Source: Streptomyces sp. SN-593
GTDB lineage: Bacteria; Actinomycetota; Actinomycetes; Streptomycetales; Streptomycetaceae
Direction of reading: 5' to 3'
Length of the DNA stretch: 64,000 nucleotides
Assembly (NCBI RefSeq): GCF_016756395.1
Contig: NZ_AP018365.1
Location: forward strand, 5,707,001-5,771,000
Below the pieces are notes generated by a model. The model saw nothing but the letters and a program-made list of their open reading frames with translations, was not told the DNA's origin and ran no database searches. Positions within the stretch are counted from its first letter, which is position 1. The number at the start of each line of letters is the position of its first letter. The translations under genes and the position numbers were made by a program. This document shows, piece by piece, positions 16,615 through 25,570 of this stretch.

Positions 16615-17385
16615 TCAGTCCGTCGGGCGGTTGAGCCGTGCCACGAATTTGTACCTGTCGCCGCGGTACACCGACCGCACCCACTCCACCGGTTCGCCCG
16701 TGGTGTCCACGGAGTGCCGGGAGAGCATCAGCATCGGCAGCCCGACGTCGGTGCTCAGCAGCCCCGCCTCGCGCGGGGTGGCGAGCGAGGTCTCGATGGT
16801 CTCCTCGGCCCGGGCCAGCCGCACGTCGTAGACCTCGGCGAGCGCGGTGTAGAGCGAGGTGTACTTCGCCAGGCTGCGGCGCAGCGCCGGGAAGCGCTTG
16901 GCGGACAGGTGGGTGGTCTCGATCGCCATCGGCTCGCTGTTGGCCAGCCGCAGCCGCTCGATCCGCAGCACCCGGCCGCCGGCCTTCATGTCGAGCAGGC
17001 CGGCCAGCCGGTCGTCGGCGGTGATGTACCCGATGTCCAGGAGCTGCGAGGTCGGTTCCAGCCCCTGGGCGCGCATGTCCTCGGTGTACGAGGTCAGTTG
17101 CAGTGCCTGGGAGACCTTCGGCTTGGCCACGAAGGTGCCCTTGCCCTGGATGCGCTCCAGCCGGCCCTCGACCACCAGCTCCTGGAGCGCCTGGCGCACG
17201 GTGGTACGGGAGGTGTCGAACTCGGTGGCGAGGGTGCGCTCCGGCGGTACCGGGGAACCGGGCGGCATGGTCTGGGTGATGTCCAGGAGATGGCGCTTGA
17301 GCCGGTAGTACTTCGGCACGCGGGCGGTGCGGCCCGCGGTTCCGCTCCCCGTGGGTTCCGCGTTGCTGCCCGTCGCGCTGTCCAT
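16615..17385 (-). CDS. dasR: GntR/HutC-family global regulator DasR
   Basis: 256-residue regulator that senses glucosamine-6-phosphate and controls aminosugar uptake and use, development and antibiotic genes. The winged helix reads PVPPERTLATEFDTSRTTVR, then QALQELVVEGRLERIQGKGT. The UTRA effector domain follows with LTSYTEDMRAQGLEPTSQLL and a conserved C-terminus ending VRSVYRGDRYKFVARL. The sequence agrees closely with what I recall of S. coelicolor DasR. ATG 17385 gives the usual length; a longer ORF start at 17421 is less likely. It diverges from dasA across a 316-base region holding two dre sites. Confidence 0.97.
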   Translation of the reverse strand: MDSATGSNAEPTGSGTAGRTARVPKYYRLKRHLLDITQTMPPGSPVPPERTLATEFDTSRTTVRQALQELVVEGRLERIQGKGTFVAKPKVSQALQLTSYTEDMRAQGLEPTSQLLDIGYITADDRLAGLLDMKAGGRVLRIERLRLANSEPMAIETTHLSAKRFPALRRSLAKYTSLYTALAEVYDVRLARAEETIETSLATPREAGLLSTDVGLPMLMLSRHSVDTTGEPVEWVRSVYRGDRYKFVARLNRPTD

Positions 17386-17555
17386 CCCGCGTACTCCCGA
17401 CTGCCGTCGTGCTGCCGTCACCGGCTCCTCCGTTGATCGCGGTCACATGGTGGCACGGGCTCCCCGCCGGAGGGAGGCGGTGGGTGGCTGATGCCCTCCA
17501 GGTGTCGGTCCGATAACAGGTCCGACGGGTGTTCTTATACACCCTTGACACCCCT

Positions 17556-17571
17556 AAAGGTCTAGGCCAAG
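17556..17571 (+). promoter_or_regulatory. DasR operator (dre) 1 in the dasA promoter
   Basis: AAAGGTCTAGGCCAAG resembles the dre consensus ACTGGTCTAGACCACT, with a conserved GGTCTAG core. It follows a TTGACA-like hexamer at 17545-17550, so DasR bound here would block RNA polymerase. Confidence 0.75.
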
Positions 17572-17579
17572 CTCCGGGT

Positions 17580-17595
17580 ACTGGTCTAAACCATT
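17580..17595 (+). promoter_or_regulatory. DasR operator (dre) 2 in the dasA promoter
   Basis: ACTGGTCTAAACCATT is an almost perfect match to the dre consensus and lies 24 bases after the first site. It is about 105 bases before the dasA start. Confidence 0.92.
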
Positions 17596-17701
17596 AATGA
17601 CCAATCCCAGACCCACAAGCAGGACGCGGCTGTAAAAGTGCGTGCGGCAGCCGACATTTCGGGCGGTGGGGGGAGTTTCGGGCATCCTTGAGGAGGGTGG
17701 C

Positions 17702-18997
17702 ATGAGGCGCAAGCTCATCGCTGCGATCGGCGTCGCGGCAGTCCTGACCGGTGTCGCGGCCTGTGGCGGCAGCAGCGACAAGTCCGACTCGGGCAAGGGG
17801 AGTTCTGCCGGACCGGCCGACTTCAAGGGCAAGACCCTCAACGTGTGGCTGATGAGCGGCTCCAACCCGCCCGGGTGGACCAAGGACATCACCGCCGCGT
17901 TCGAGAAGCAGTACCCCGGCGCGAAGCTGAAGATCACCGTCCAGCAGTGGGACGGCATCCAGCAGAAGCTCACCACCGCCCTGTCGGAGAGCACCCCGCC
18001 GGACGTCATCGAGGTCGGCAACACCCAGACGCCGTACTACGCGGCGACCGGCGGTCTGAAGGACCTCAGCAGCGTGAAGTCCGACATCGGCGGCGACGAC
18101 TGGGTGCCGGCGCTCAACGGCTCCGCGGTCTACGACGGCAAGCAGTTCGCCGCGCCGTGGTACTTCGCCAGCCGGGTGGTCGTCTACAACAAGAAGATCT
18201 GGACCGCGGCCGGCATCACCACGACGCCGAAGACGCAGGACGAGCTCTTCTCCGACCTGGACAAGATCAAGGCCAAGGGCACCAAGGACGCCTTCTACCT
18301 GCCCGGCCAGGACTGGTACGGCTTCGACGGCTTCCTGCTCGACGCCGGCGCCGACCTGGTCAAGAAGGACGGCGACAAGTACACGGGCAACCTGGACACC
18401 CCGCAGGCCGCCTCGGCGATCAACCTCTACAAGAAGCTGAACTCCTACGGCACCGCGCCGAAGGACAAGGACGAGGCCACCCCGCAGCAGTCCGACGTCT
18501 TCGCCAAGGGCGACGTCGGCGCGTTCCTCGGCCTGGGCTGGGAGGCGGCCGGCGCCATCTCCAAGAACGCGGCGCTGAAGGACCAGGTCGGCTACTTCGC
18601 CTTCCCGGGCAAGACCGCCGCCAAGACCGCCAGCGTCTTCGTGGGCGGCTCCAACCTGGCGATCTCCCAGGGCAGCAAGAACCCCGAGCTGGCCCAGGAC
18701 TTCCTGAAGCTGGCGATGTCCGACCAGTTCGAGGGCGAGCTCGCCAAGGAGGGCGGCGTCGTCCCGAACAAGTCGAGCCTGGACTCCAACCTGACCGGGA
18801 ACGCGTTCGGCTCCGTCTCGGCCGCGGCCGCGGCCAACGGCGGCACCACCCCGCTCATCCCGGCCTGGGGCAACGTCGAGAACGCGCCCAACCCGATCAC
18901 CACCCTCTTCATGACCGGCGTGCTCCAGGGCCAGTCCCCGAGCGCGGCCGCCAAGAAGGCGGACACCGAGATCGACAAGCGGCTCAGCCAGCAGTAG
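17702..18997 (+). CDS. dasA: Chitooligosaccharide ABC transporter lipoprotein DasA
   Basis: 431-residue family-1 solute-binding lipoprotein. In S. coelicolor DasA binds N,N'-diacetylchitobiose for import through DasBC and the shared ATPase MsiK. A signal peptide ends in lipobox VAAC with Cys21. Mature features include LNVWLMSGSNPPGWTKDITA, FEKQYPGAKLKITVQQWDG and TPPDVIEVGNTQTPYYA, all typical of sugar-binding lipoproteins. ATG 17702 has GAGGAGGG directly upstream. It is the first gene of dasABC-dasD. A strong hairpin after its stop should raise its level relative to the permeases. No ATPase gene is present, consistent with MsiK being encoded elsewhere. Confidence 0.96.
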   Translation: MRRKLIAAIGVAAVLTGVAACGGSSDKSDSGKGSSAGPADFKGKTLNVWLMSGSNPPGWTKDITAAFEKQYPGAKLKITVQQWDGIQQKLTTALSESTPPDVIEVGNTQTPYYAATGGLKDLSSVKSDIGGDDWVPALNGSAVYDGKQFAAPWYFASRVVVYNKKIWTAAGITTTPKTQDELFSDLDKIKAKGTKDAFYLPGQDWYGFDGFLLDAGADLVKKDGDKYTGNLDTPQAASAINLYKKLNSYGTAPKDKDEATPQQSDVFAKGDVGAFLGLGWEAAGAISKNAALKDQVGYFAFPGKTAAKTASVFVGGSNLAISQGSKNPELAQDFLKLAMSDQFEGELAKEGGVVPNKSSLDSNLTGNAFGSVSAAAAANGGTTPLIPAWGNVENAPNPITTLFMTGVLQGQSPSAAAKKADTEIDKRLSQQ

Positions 18998-19006
18998 TCA
19001 CCCGGT

Positions 19007-19053
19007 CCGGGTCCGGGCGCCGGCCGCCGTGAGCGGCGGGCGCCCGGACCCGG
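19007..19053 (+). terminator. Hairpin between dasA and dasB (partial terminator or mRNA stabiliser)
   Basis: Perfect 15-base arms (19007-19021 and 19039-19053) enclose a second small stem. It lies in the only large gap of the das operon. Such hairpins commonly allow excess production of the binding protein. Confidence 0.7.
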
Positions 19054-19093
19054 CACAGCGCCTGGCGGCGGACGGCACGAGGAAGAGGGAAGC

Positions 19094-20113
19094 ATGGCCG
19101 CGCAGTACAAAGGGACGCAGGTACGGGCCCCCGACGAGGGAACGGCCATGACCCCGTCCGGCAGAGCGCACGACGGCGGGCGGCCGCCGGCGGGCACGGG
19201 CAGGACGCGGTCCGCCGGCAGTGCGATAGCCGGCCGCTCGCTGCCCTACCTGCTGATCCTGCCCGCGCTGGTGGCCACCGCCCTGCTGCTGGGCTACCCG
19301 CTGGTGCGGAACGTGCTCATCTCGTTCCAGACCCTCAACGCCTTCCAACTGATCCAGCACACCACCCAGTGGACCGGGTTCGGCAACTACAAGGCGCAGC
19401 TCACCAGCGCCGAGTTCTGGCACACCACCGAGCGGTCGGTCTTCTTCACCCTCGCCAACGTCGCGCTGATCATGGTCTTCGGCACCCTGGTCGGGCTGCT
19501 GCTCTACCGGCTCGGCAAGCGGATGCGGATGCTGCTGTCGATCGGCCTGGTGCTGGCCTGGGCGATGCCGGTGGTCGCCGGCACCACGGTCTACCAGTGG
19601 CTCTTCGACACCCGCTACGGCGTGGTCAACTGGGTCCTCTGGAAGCTCGGCTGGCACTCGATGCACGGCTACAACTGGTTCGGCGGCCAGTTCTCCACCT
19701 TCTCCGTCATCACCCTGATGATCGTCTGGCAGTCGGTGCCGTTCGTCGCCCTGAACCTCTACGCGGGCCTGACCACCATCTCCGGTGAGATCTTCGAGGC
19801 GGCCCGGATGGACGGCGCCAGCGCCTGGCGCTCCTTCACCTCGGTGCTCTTCCCGATGCTCAGGCCGTTCTTCCTGAGCACCGCGTTCCTGGAGATCATC
19901 TGGGTGTTCAAGGCGTTCACCCAGGTCTACGCCCTGAACGCCGGCGGACCCGAGGGCCTGACCGAGACGCTGCCGGTCTACGCCTACGTCGAGGGCGTCG
20001 GCAACCAGCACTACGGCACCGGCGCGGCGATCTCCGTGCTGACCATCGTCATCCTCCTGGTGCTCATGTCCTACTACTTCCGAATCATCCTGAAGCAGGA
20101 GGACGACCTGTGA
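19094..20113 (+). CDS. dasB: Chitooligosaccharide ABC transporter permease DasB
   Basis: 339-residue inner-membrane permease of the MalF type. A hydrophilic N-terminus of about 50 residues is followed by six helices, beginning LPYLLILPALVATALLLGYP. The EAA loop that contacts the ATPase reads EIFEAARMDGASAWRSF with SVLFPMLRP. ATG 19094 is used because of its GAGGAAGAGGGAAG ribosome site; ATG 19148 is an alternative. It ends in a GTGA overlap with dasC, so subunits are made together. With DasC and MsiK it moves chitobiose delivered by DasA. Confidence 0.95.
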   Translation: MAAQYKGTQVRAPDEGTAMTPSGRAHDGGRPPAGTGRTRSAGSAIAGRSLPYLLILPALVATALLLGYPLVRNVLISFQTLNAFQLIQHTTQWTGFGNYKAQLTSAEFWHTTERSVFFTLANVALIMVFGTLVGLLLYRLGKRMRMLLSIGLVLAWAMPVVAGTTVYQWLFDTRYGVVNWVLWKLGWHSMHGYNWFGGQFSTFSVITLMIVWQSVPFVALNLYAGLTTISGEIFEAARMDGASAWRSFTSVLFPMLRPFFLSTAFLEIIWVFKAFTQVYALNAGGPEGLTETLPVYAYVEGVGNQHYGTGAAISVLTIVILLVLMSYYFRIILKQEDDL

Positions 20114-20937
20114 GGCGCTCCCTGTTCGGACGGCTGTGGCCCAACGTCGTCGCGGTCATCCTCTTCGTCTTCTTCGTCTTCCCCGTCTACTGGATGCTGA
20201 CGACGGCCTTCAAGCCGGACCTCGACATCATCTCCACCACGCCGGTCTTCGTGCCCTTCCACGGCACCACGTCGCACTTCGACAAGGCCGTGCACGCGGC
20301 GGGCTTCTGGACGCTGGTGCGCAACAGCCTGACCGTCACCATCGGCGCGGTGCTGCTGTCGCTGCTGGTGGCGACCGCGGCGGCGTTCGCGGTGGCGCGG
20401 ATGCGCTTCCTGGGCCGCAAGGCGTTCATCCTCATCGTGATGATGGCCCAGATGGCGCCGTGGGAGGTCATGACGATCTCCGTCTACATGGTGGTCCGCG
20501 ACCAGGACATGCTCAACAGCCTGCTGCCGCTGACCCTCTTCTACATGATGATGATCCTGCCCTTCACCATCTGGACGCTGCGCGGGTTCATCGCCGCGGT
20601 GCCCAAGGAACTGGAGGAGTCCGCCCTGATGGACGGCTGCACCCGGTTGCAGGCGTTCGTGCGGGTGGTGCTGCCGCTGCTGGCCCCGGGGCTGATGTCC
20701 ACCTCGCTGTTCGGCTTCATCACGGCCTGGAACGAGTTCCCCCTCGTCCTCATCCTCAACAAGGAGAGCGGCCAGACCCTGCCCCTGTGGCTGACCCAGT
20801 TCCAGACCAACTTCGGTGACGACTGGGGCGCTACCATGGCCGCTTCCAGCCTGTTCACCATCCCCGTGGTGATCGTCTTCCTGGTCCTCCAGCGCAGGGC
20901 CGTCGCCGGTCTGACCGCCGGGGCGGTGAAGGGATGA
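20110..20937 (+). CDS. dasC: Chitooligosaccharide ABC transporter permease DasC
   Basis: 275-residue MalG-type permease with six helices; the first is VVAVILFVFFVFPVYWMLTT. The EAA loop reads ELEESALMDGCTRLQAFVRV with VLPLLAPGL. The GTG start overlaps the dasB stop and the dasC stop overlaps the dasD ATG, so dasBCD are tightly coupled. Role as for DasB. Confidence 0.95.
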   Translation: MRRSLFGRLWPNVVAVILFVFFVFPVYWMLTTAFKPDLDIISTTPVFVPFHGTTSHFDKAVHAAGFWTLVRNSLTVTIGAVLLSLLVATAAAFAVARMRFLGRKAFILIVMMAQMAPWEVMTISVYMVVRDQDMLNSLLPLTLFYMMMILPFTIWTLRGFIAAVPKELEESALMDGCTRLQAFVRVVLPLLAPGLMSTSLFGFITAWNEFPLVLILNKESGQTLPLWLTQFQTNFGDDWGATMAASSLFTIPVVIVFLVLQRRAVAGLTAGAVKG

Positions 20938-22469
20938 GCGCCATCGCCCGCACCGAAGACCTCGACGGCGCCGCCGGGCCGGACACCGCGACGCTCACCG
21001 CGGACGCGCTGGCCGTCCTCCAGCCCGGCTTCGACGGCCTGACGGCGCCCGCGTGGCTGCTGCGGATGGTCGGCGAGGGGCTCGGCTCGGTCGCCCTGTT
21101 CTCCCGGAACGTGGAGTCGCCCGAGCAGGTGGCCGCGCTCACCGCGCAGTTGCGGCGGGTACGGCCGGACCTGCTGGTCGTCGCCGACGAGGAGGGCGGC
21201 GACGTCACCCGGCTGGAGGCGCGCGGCGGTTCGTCGTTCCCCGGCAACCTGGCGCTCGGCGCGGTCGACGACGTGGAGCTGACCTGCGAGGTCGCCGCCG
21301 AACTCGGCCGCCGACTGGCCGCGTGCGGGGTGGACTTCGACTGGGCGCCGTCCGCCGACGTCAACTCCGACCCGGACAACCCGGTGATCGGGGTGCGCTC
21401 CTTCGGGGCCGACCCCGACCTGGTGGCCCGCCACACGGCCGCCTACGTGCGGGGCCTGCAGTCCGCGGGCGTGGCCGCCAGCGTCAAGCACTTCCCCGGC
21501 CACGGCGACACCGCCGTCGACTCGCACCACGCGATGCCGCGGATCGACGTGGACATCGAGACCCTGCGCACCCGCGAGCTGGTGCCCTTCCGCGCCGCGC
21601 TCGCGGCCGGCGCGAAGGCCGTGATGAGCGCGCACATCCTGGTGCCGGCGCTCGACCCGGTGCTGCCCGGCACGCTCAGCCCGGCCGTCCTCGGCGGCCT
21701 GCTGCGCGCGCCGGTGGAGGAGGGCGGCCTCGGCTACGACGGCCTGGTGGTCACCGACGGCATCGAGATGCGGGCCATCTCCGGCACGTACGGGATCGAG
21801 CGCGGCACCGTGATGGCGCTGGCCGCCGGCTGCGACGCGATCTGCGTCGGAGGCGGCCTGTGCGACGAGCAGACCGTGCTGGACCTGCGCGACGCGATCG
21901 TGGCGGCGGTCCGGGACGGATCGCTGCCCGCCGAGCGGCTGGCCGACGCCGCCCGCCGGGTACGGGAACTGGCCGCCTGGGCGGTCGCACAGCGGTCGGG
22001 TGGGCCGGAGGGGAGCGCACCCGGCTCCGACATCGGCCTGCGGGCGGCCCGCCGCGCGCTGCGGATCACCCGGAGCGAGGACCACACCCCGCTGGCAGCC
22101 CCGCCCTACGTGGCGGCGTTCACGCCGATGGCGAACATCGCGGTCGGCGACGTGACCCCGTGGGGGGTGGCCGCGGAACTGGAGCGGCTGCTGCCCGGCA
22201 CCCGCACCGGCGACTACCGCACCGGCGACGTCTCCGAGGTGCTCGCCGCCGCCGGCGACCGCCGGGTGGTGGCCGTGGTCCGCGACGCGCACCGGCACCC
22301 GTGGATGCGGCAGGCGCTGGACGGCCTGGTGGCGGCCCGCCCGGACACCGTCGTGGTCGAGATGGGCGTGCCCCAGTCCGCGCCGGTCGGCTCCCTGTAC
22401 ATCGCCACCCACGGCGCCGCCCGGGTCTGCGGCGAGGCCGCGGCGGAGGCGATCGTCGGCCGGGCCTGA
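20934..22469 (+). CDS. dasD: Family 3 beta-N-acetylhexosaminidase DasD
   Basis: 511-residue glycoside hydrolase family 3 enzyme predicted to cleave imported chitobiose to N-acetylglucosamine. It shows the NagZ-type signature KHFPGHGDT, DSHHAMP with the acid/base His on the same loop, and VVTDGIEM with the nucleophile Asp. DEEGGDVTRLE and GVDFDWAPSADVNSDPDNPVIG are further GH3 blocks. No signal peptide is visible, so it acts in the cytoplasm. Residues after about 370 form a second smaller domain. The ATG overlaps the dasC stop (ATGA). It is the last gene of the das operon, followed by a strong terminator. Confidence 0.93.
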   Translation: MSAIARTEDLDGAAGPDTATLTADALAVLQPGFDGLTAPAWLLRMVGEGLGSVALFSRNVESPEQVAALTAQLRRVRPDLLVVADEEGGDVTRLEARGGSSFPGNLALGAVDDVELTCEVAAELGRRLAACGVDFDWAPSADVNSDPDNPVIGVRSFGADPDLVARHTAAYVRGLQSAGVAASVKHFPGHGDTAVDSHHAMPRIDVDIETLRTRELVPFRAALAAGAKAVMSAHILVPALDPVLPGTLSPAVLGGLLRAPVEEGGLGYDGLVVTDGIEMRAISGTYGIERGTVMALAAGCDAICVGGGLCDEQTVLDLRDAIVAAVRDGSLPAERLADAARRVRELAAWAVAQRSGGPEGSAPGSDIGLRAARRALRITRSEDHTPLAAPPYVAAFTPMANIAVGDVTPWGVAAELERLLPGTRTGDYRTGDVSEVLAAAGDRRVVAVVRDAHRHPWMRQALDGLVAARPDTVVVEMGVPQSAPVGSLYIATHGAARVCGEAAAEAIVGRA

Positions 22470-22483
22470 CCCGGCACGGCCCG

Positions 22484-22537
22484 GACACGGCGGACGCCGC
22501 GCACTCCCTCACGGAAGTGCGCGGCGTCCGCCGTGTC
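22484..22537. terminator. Strong bidirectional terminator between dasD and nagB
   Basis: Perfect 22-base arms (22484-22505 and 22516-22537) with a 10-base loop between the convergent dasD and nagB genes. It is among the strongest hairpins in the window. Confidence 0.9.
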
Positions 22538-22571
22538 GCGGGGCCGGGGAGGCGCCCCGCGGGCCTCGGGC

Positions 22572-23357
22572 CTACAGCCCCTGCCAGTCCGGCTTGGCGG
22601 CGTAGGTGGCGCGGAAGTACGGCGCCAGCTTCAGTTCGGCGGCGGCGGCCTCGTCGACCACCACCGTGGCGTGCGGGTGGAGCTGGAGCGCGGAGGCGGG
22701 CACCACGGCGGCGACCGGGCCCTCCACGGTCCGCGCGACGGCCTCGGCCTTGCCCTCCCCGGTGGCCAGGAGCACCAGGTGCCGTGCCTCCAGGATGGTG
22801 CCGATGCCCTGGGTGATCACGTGCCGCGGCACCTGCTCGATGTCGCCGTCGAAGAAGCGGGCGTTGTCCACCCGGGTCTGCTCGGTGAGCGTCTTGATCC
22901 GGGTGCGGGAGGCGAGCGAGGAGCAGGGCTCGTTGAACCCTATGTGCCCGTCGGTGCCGATGCCGAGCAGTTGGAGGTCCACCCCGCCCGCGGCCGCGAG
23001 CGCCTCGTCGTACGCCGCGCAGGCCGCCCGTACGTCGCTGGCGGCGCCGTCGGGTCCCATGAACGACTTCGGCGACAGGCCGAGCGGGTCGACGACCTCG
23101 CGCAGCACCACCGAGCGGTACGACTCGGGGTGCCCGGCGGGCAGTCCCACGTACTCGTCGAGCTGGCAGACCCGCGCCCGGGAGGCGTCCACCGCGCCGG
23201 ACCGCACCTTCGCGGCCAGCGCGCTGTAGACCGGCAGCGGCGTGGAACCGGTCGCCACGCCGAGCAGGGCGTCGGGCTTGCGGCGCAGCAGGGCGGCCAT
23301 GGCCTCCGCGATGAGTTCGCCGCCTGCGGCGGCGTCCGGCACGATGACGACTTCCAC
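22572..23357 (-). CDS. nagB: Glucosamine-6-phosphate deaminase
   Basis: 261-residue cytosolic enzyme that converts glucosamine-6-phosphate to fructose-6-phosphate and ammonia. It thereby removes the DasR effector and feeds aminosugars into glycolysis. Motifs: VATGSTPLPVYSAL (phosphate loop), CQLDEYVGLP with the catalytic Asp, and GIGTDGHIGFNEP with the active-site Asp and His. The GTG start at 23357 opens directly on the first beta strand (MEVVIVPDA). A dre site lies 31 bases upstream, so DasR should repress it. Confidence 0.97.
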   Translation of the reverse strand: MEVVIVPDAAAGGELIAEAMAALLRRKPDALLGVATGSTPLPVYSALAAKVRSGAVDASRARVCQLDEYVGLPAGHPESYRSVVLREVVDPLGLSPKSFMGPDGAASDVRAACAAYDEALAAAGGVDLQLLGIGTDGHIGFNEPCSSLASRTRIKTLTEQTRVDNARFFDGDIEQVPRHVITQGIGTILEARHLVLLATGEGKAEAVARTVEGPVAAVVPASALQLHPHATVVVDEAAAAELKLAPYFRATYAAKPDWQGL

Positions 23358-23387
23358 GCTGGTCCTGCCGTTCTCAAGAGGGGTTCA

Positions 23388-23403
23388 TGTGGTATAGACC
23401 AAT
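23388..23403 (-). promoter_or_regulatory. DasR operator (dre) in the nagB promoter
   Basis: On the minus strand the site reads ATTGGTCTATACCACA, matching the dre core TGGTCTA-ACCA. It lies 31-46 bases before the nagB start. Confidence 0.9.
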
Positions 23404-23603
23404 CTAGCAGACGGGCCCCTTCGGTGGTGCGGTCCGCGAGGCCCGGCGTCCGACAGGTGGGAGCCGCCCGACGGCGAAGGAGGCCGCGCGGCCCAGAGGC
23501 GCCGACCGCGGGACTCGGTTCTCCGCGGCGGGAGCGGCGGGAGCGACAGGGCGGCGGGGTGGCGGGCCCGCGGGGCGGCGGTGGAAGGGCCCGGAAAACA
23601 CTT

Positions 23604-23654
23604 CGGGCCGCGGTGCCGGGAGGGGACCCTCAACCCCTCCAGCACCGCAGCCCG
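23604..23654. terminator. Large hairpin in the nagB-histidine kinase gap
   Basis: Arms of about 20 bases (23604-23625 and 23634-23654) pair with two or three single-base interruptions around an 8-base loop. nagB and the kinase diverge here, so this may be an attenuator or the end of an unannotated transcript. The rest of 23404-23930 (about 527 bases) holds a dre site and no convincing gene. Confidence 0.5.
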
Positions 23655-23806
23655 GAGCTGCCGTCGGCACCGTGGTCGGCGGGTGTGCGGTGCCCTCCGA
23701 CCCGATAGGGCCGACCAGTGAGGCGTCCGGCGTAGTCAGGGCAGAGAACGCCTTGGCCTCGATCCGTCCTCCTGTGCGGGGAGGCCGGAGGTCTACTCAT
23801 CGGTAT

Positions 23807-23822
23807 TGTGGACTAGACCAGT
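23807..23822 (+). promoter_or_regulatory. Candidate DasR operator (dre) upstream of the histidine kinase
   Basis: TGTGGACTAGACCAGT reads ACTGGTCTAGTCCACA on the other strand. That differs from the dre consensus ACTGGTCTAGACCACT at two or three outer positions. It is about 110 bases before the kinase start. Confidence 0.7.
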
Positions 23823-23930
23823 GGGCCTTGTCCATGGGTGTGCCACCGATTCGGTCCGTGAATTCCCGGCCGGACGCGCCGCGAAACGCGCCGGACCGCA
23901 CAGGTTCGGCCGGGAGGTACGCTCACTGGC

Positions 23931-25391
23931 GTGCCCTCCATGAACGACCTCGTCCGCGAGCACACCGGCCTCGATTCCTCCGACCTCGAATGGCTGCACC
24001 TGCTCGTCTCGGAGTGGCAACTGCTCTCCGACCTGTCCTTCGCCGACCTCGTGCTGTGGGTCCCCACCCGGGACGGCACGCGCTACGTGTCGGTGGCCCA
24101 GATGCGCCCCAACACCGGCCCCACCTCCTACCAGGACGACATGGTCGGCCACCTGGTGCCGCGCGGCCGCCGTCCGCTGCTGGACGTGGCCCTGGACGAG
24201 GGCCGGATCGTCCGCGAGGGCGACCCGGAGTGGCGCGAGGAGGTGCCGGTGCGGGTGGAGTCCATCCCGGTGCGGCACGACGGCCGGGTGCTGGGGGTGA
24301 TCGCCCGCAACACCAACCTGCTGACCGTGCGCACCCCGAGCCGACTGGAACTCACCTACCTGCAGAGCGCGTCCGACCTGGCCCAGATGATCGCCGCGGG
24401 CGCCTTCCCGTTCCCGGCCGAGCAGGTGGACATGGACGCCTCGCCACGGGTCGGCGACGGGCTGATCCGGCTGGACGCCGACGGCATGGTCCAGTACGCG
24501 AGCCCGAACGCGCTGTCCGCCTACCACCGGCTGGGCCTGGCCGCCGACCTGGTCGGCCAGCACCTGGGCCGGGCCAGCGTCGAACTCGCCCCGGAGCGCG
24601 GGCCGGTGGAGGAGGCGCTGGTGAAGCTCGCCAGCGGCTGGGCGCCCCGGGAGTTCGAGGTCGAGGCGGGCGACGGGGTGATCCAGTTGCGCGCGATCCC
24701 GCTCAAGCCCAAGGGCGTGCACACCGGTTCGCTGGTGCTGCTCCGCGACGTCACCGAACTGCGGCGCCGCGAGCGGGAGCTGATCACCAAGGACGCCACC
24801 ATCCGGGAGATCCACCACCGGGTGAAGAACAACCTCCAGACGGTCGCCGCGCTGCTGCGGCTCCAGGCCCGCCGGATGGACTCCGAGCGGGCCCGCGAGG
24901 CGCTGGACGAGGCGGTGCGGCGGGTCGGGTCGATCGCGATCGTGCACGAGACGCTGTCGCAGAACCTGGACGAGAAGGTCGAGTTCGACGAGATCGCCGA
25001 CCGGGTGCTGGCGATGGTCGCGGAGATCTCACCCGGACGGGTCACCACCCGGCGCGGCGGCAAGTTCGGCATCCTCAGCGCGGAGACCGCCACCCCGCTG
25101 TCCATGGTGCTGACCGAACTCCTGCAGAACGCCCTCGAACACGGCTTCGGGCCGGGGGAGTCGGGCACCGTGGAGGTCGCCGCGACCCGCTCCCGCGAGC
25201 GCATCGCGGTCACCGTCCAGGACGACGGGCGCGGCCTGCCGGCCGACTTCGACGCGCAGCGGGCCGGCAACCTGGGTCTCCAGATCGTCCGCACCCTGGT
25301 GGTGGGCGAGTTGGGCGGCACCTTCGACATGCTGCCGTCCCCGGACGGCCCCGGCACCCGGGTCGTCCTCGAACTGCCCCTGGAGGGTTGA
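23931..25391 (+). CDS. PdtaS-like cytosolic sensor histidine kinase (GAF-PAS-HisKA_2)
   Basis: 486-residue soluble histidine kinase resembling mycobacterial PdtaS (Rv3220c). Residues about 10-160 form a GAF-like domain, about 170-275 a PAS domain (GLIRLDADGMVQYASPNAL). The HisKA_2 phospho-acceptor block is EIHHRVKNNLQTVAALLRLQ with His295/His296. The ATPase part has LTELLQNALEHGF (N-box) and QDDGRGLP (G1). PdtaS works with the RNA-binding ANTAR response regulator PdtaR; no regulator gene is adjacent here. GTG 23931 is preferred for its GGGAGGT site 12 bases upstream. The dre site in its promoter region suggests a possible tie to aminosugar status. Confidence 0.9.
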   Translation: MPSMNDLVREHTGLDSSDLEWLHLLVSEWQLLSDLSFADLVLWVPTRDGTRYVSVAQMRPNTGPTSYQDDMVGHLVPRGRRPLLDVALDEGRIVREGDPEWREEVPVRVESIPVRHDGRVLGVIARNTNLLTVRTPSRLELTYLQSASDLAQMIAAGAFPFPAEQVDMDASPRVGDGLIRLDADGMVQYASPNALSAYHRLGLAADLVGQHLGRASVELAPERGPVEEALVKLASGWAPREFEVEAGDGVIQLRAIPLKPKGVHTGSLVLLRDVTELRRRERELITKDATIREIHHRVKNNLQTVAALLRLQARRMDSERAREALDEAVRRVGSIAIVHETLSQNLDEKVEFDEIADRVLAMVAEISPGRVTTRRGGKFGILSAETATPLSMVLTELLQNALEHGFGPGESGTVEVAATRSRERIAVTVQDDGRGLPADFDAQRAGNLGLQIVRTLVVGELGGTFDMLPSPDGPGTRVVLELPLEG

Positions 25392-25412
25392 GAGTTCACC
25401 CGTACGGCTGAG

Positions 25413-25493
25413 GGGCGCTCCCGCCGGCCGCGGCGGGCGGGAGCGCCCACACACGAGGGAAGCCCCGTACCCATCCGGTACGGGGCTTCCCTC
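25413..25493. terminator. Tandem terminator hairpins after the PdtaS-like gene
   Basis: Two hairpins in series. The first has 13-base arms at 25413-25425 and 25436-25448. The second is a perfect 17-base stem (25455-25471 and 25477-25493) with a 5-base loop. They separate the kinase gene from the convergent wblE and can serve both. Confidence 0.9.
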
Positions 25494-25570
25494 GGTGGTG
25501 CATGCTGCGCGTATTGGCAGGTGCTGCGCGCTGCGGCTCGGGGGTTAAGGCTTCTCGGTCGTCCTGGTTC

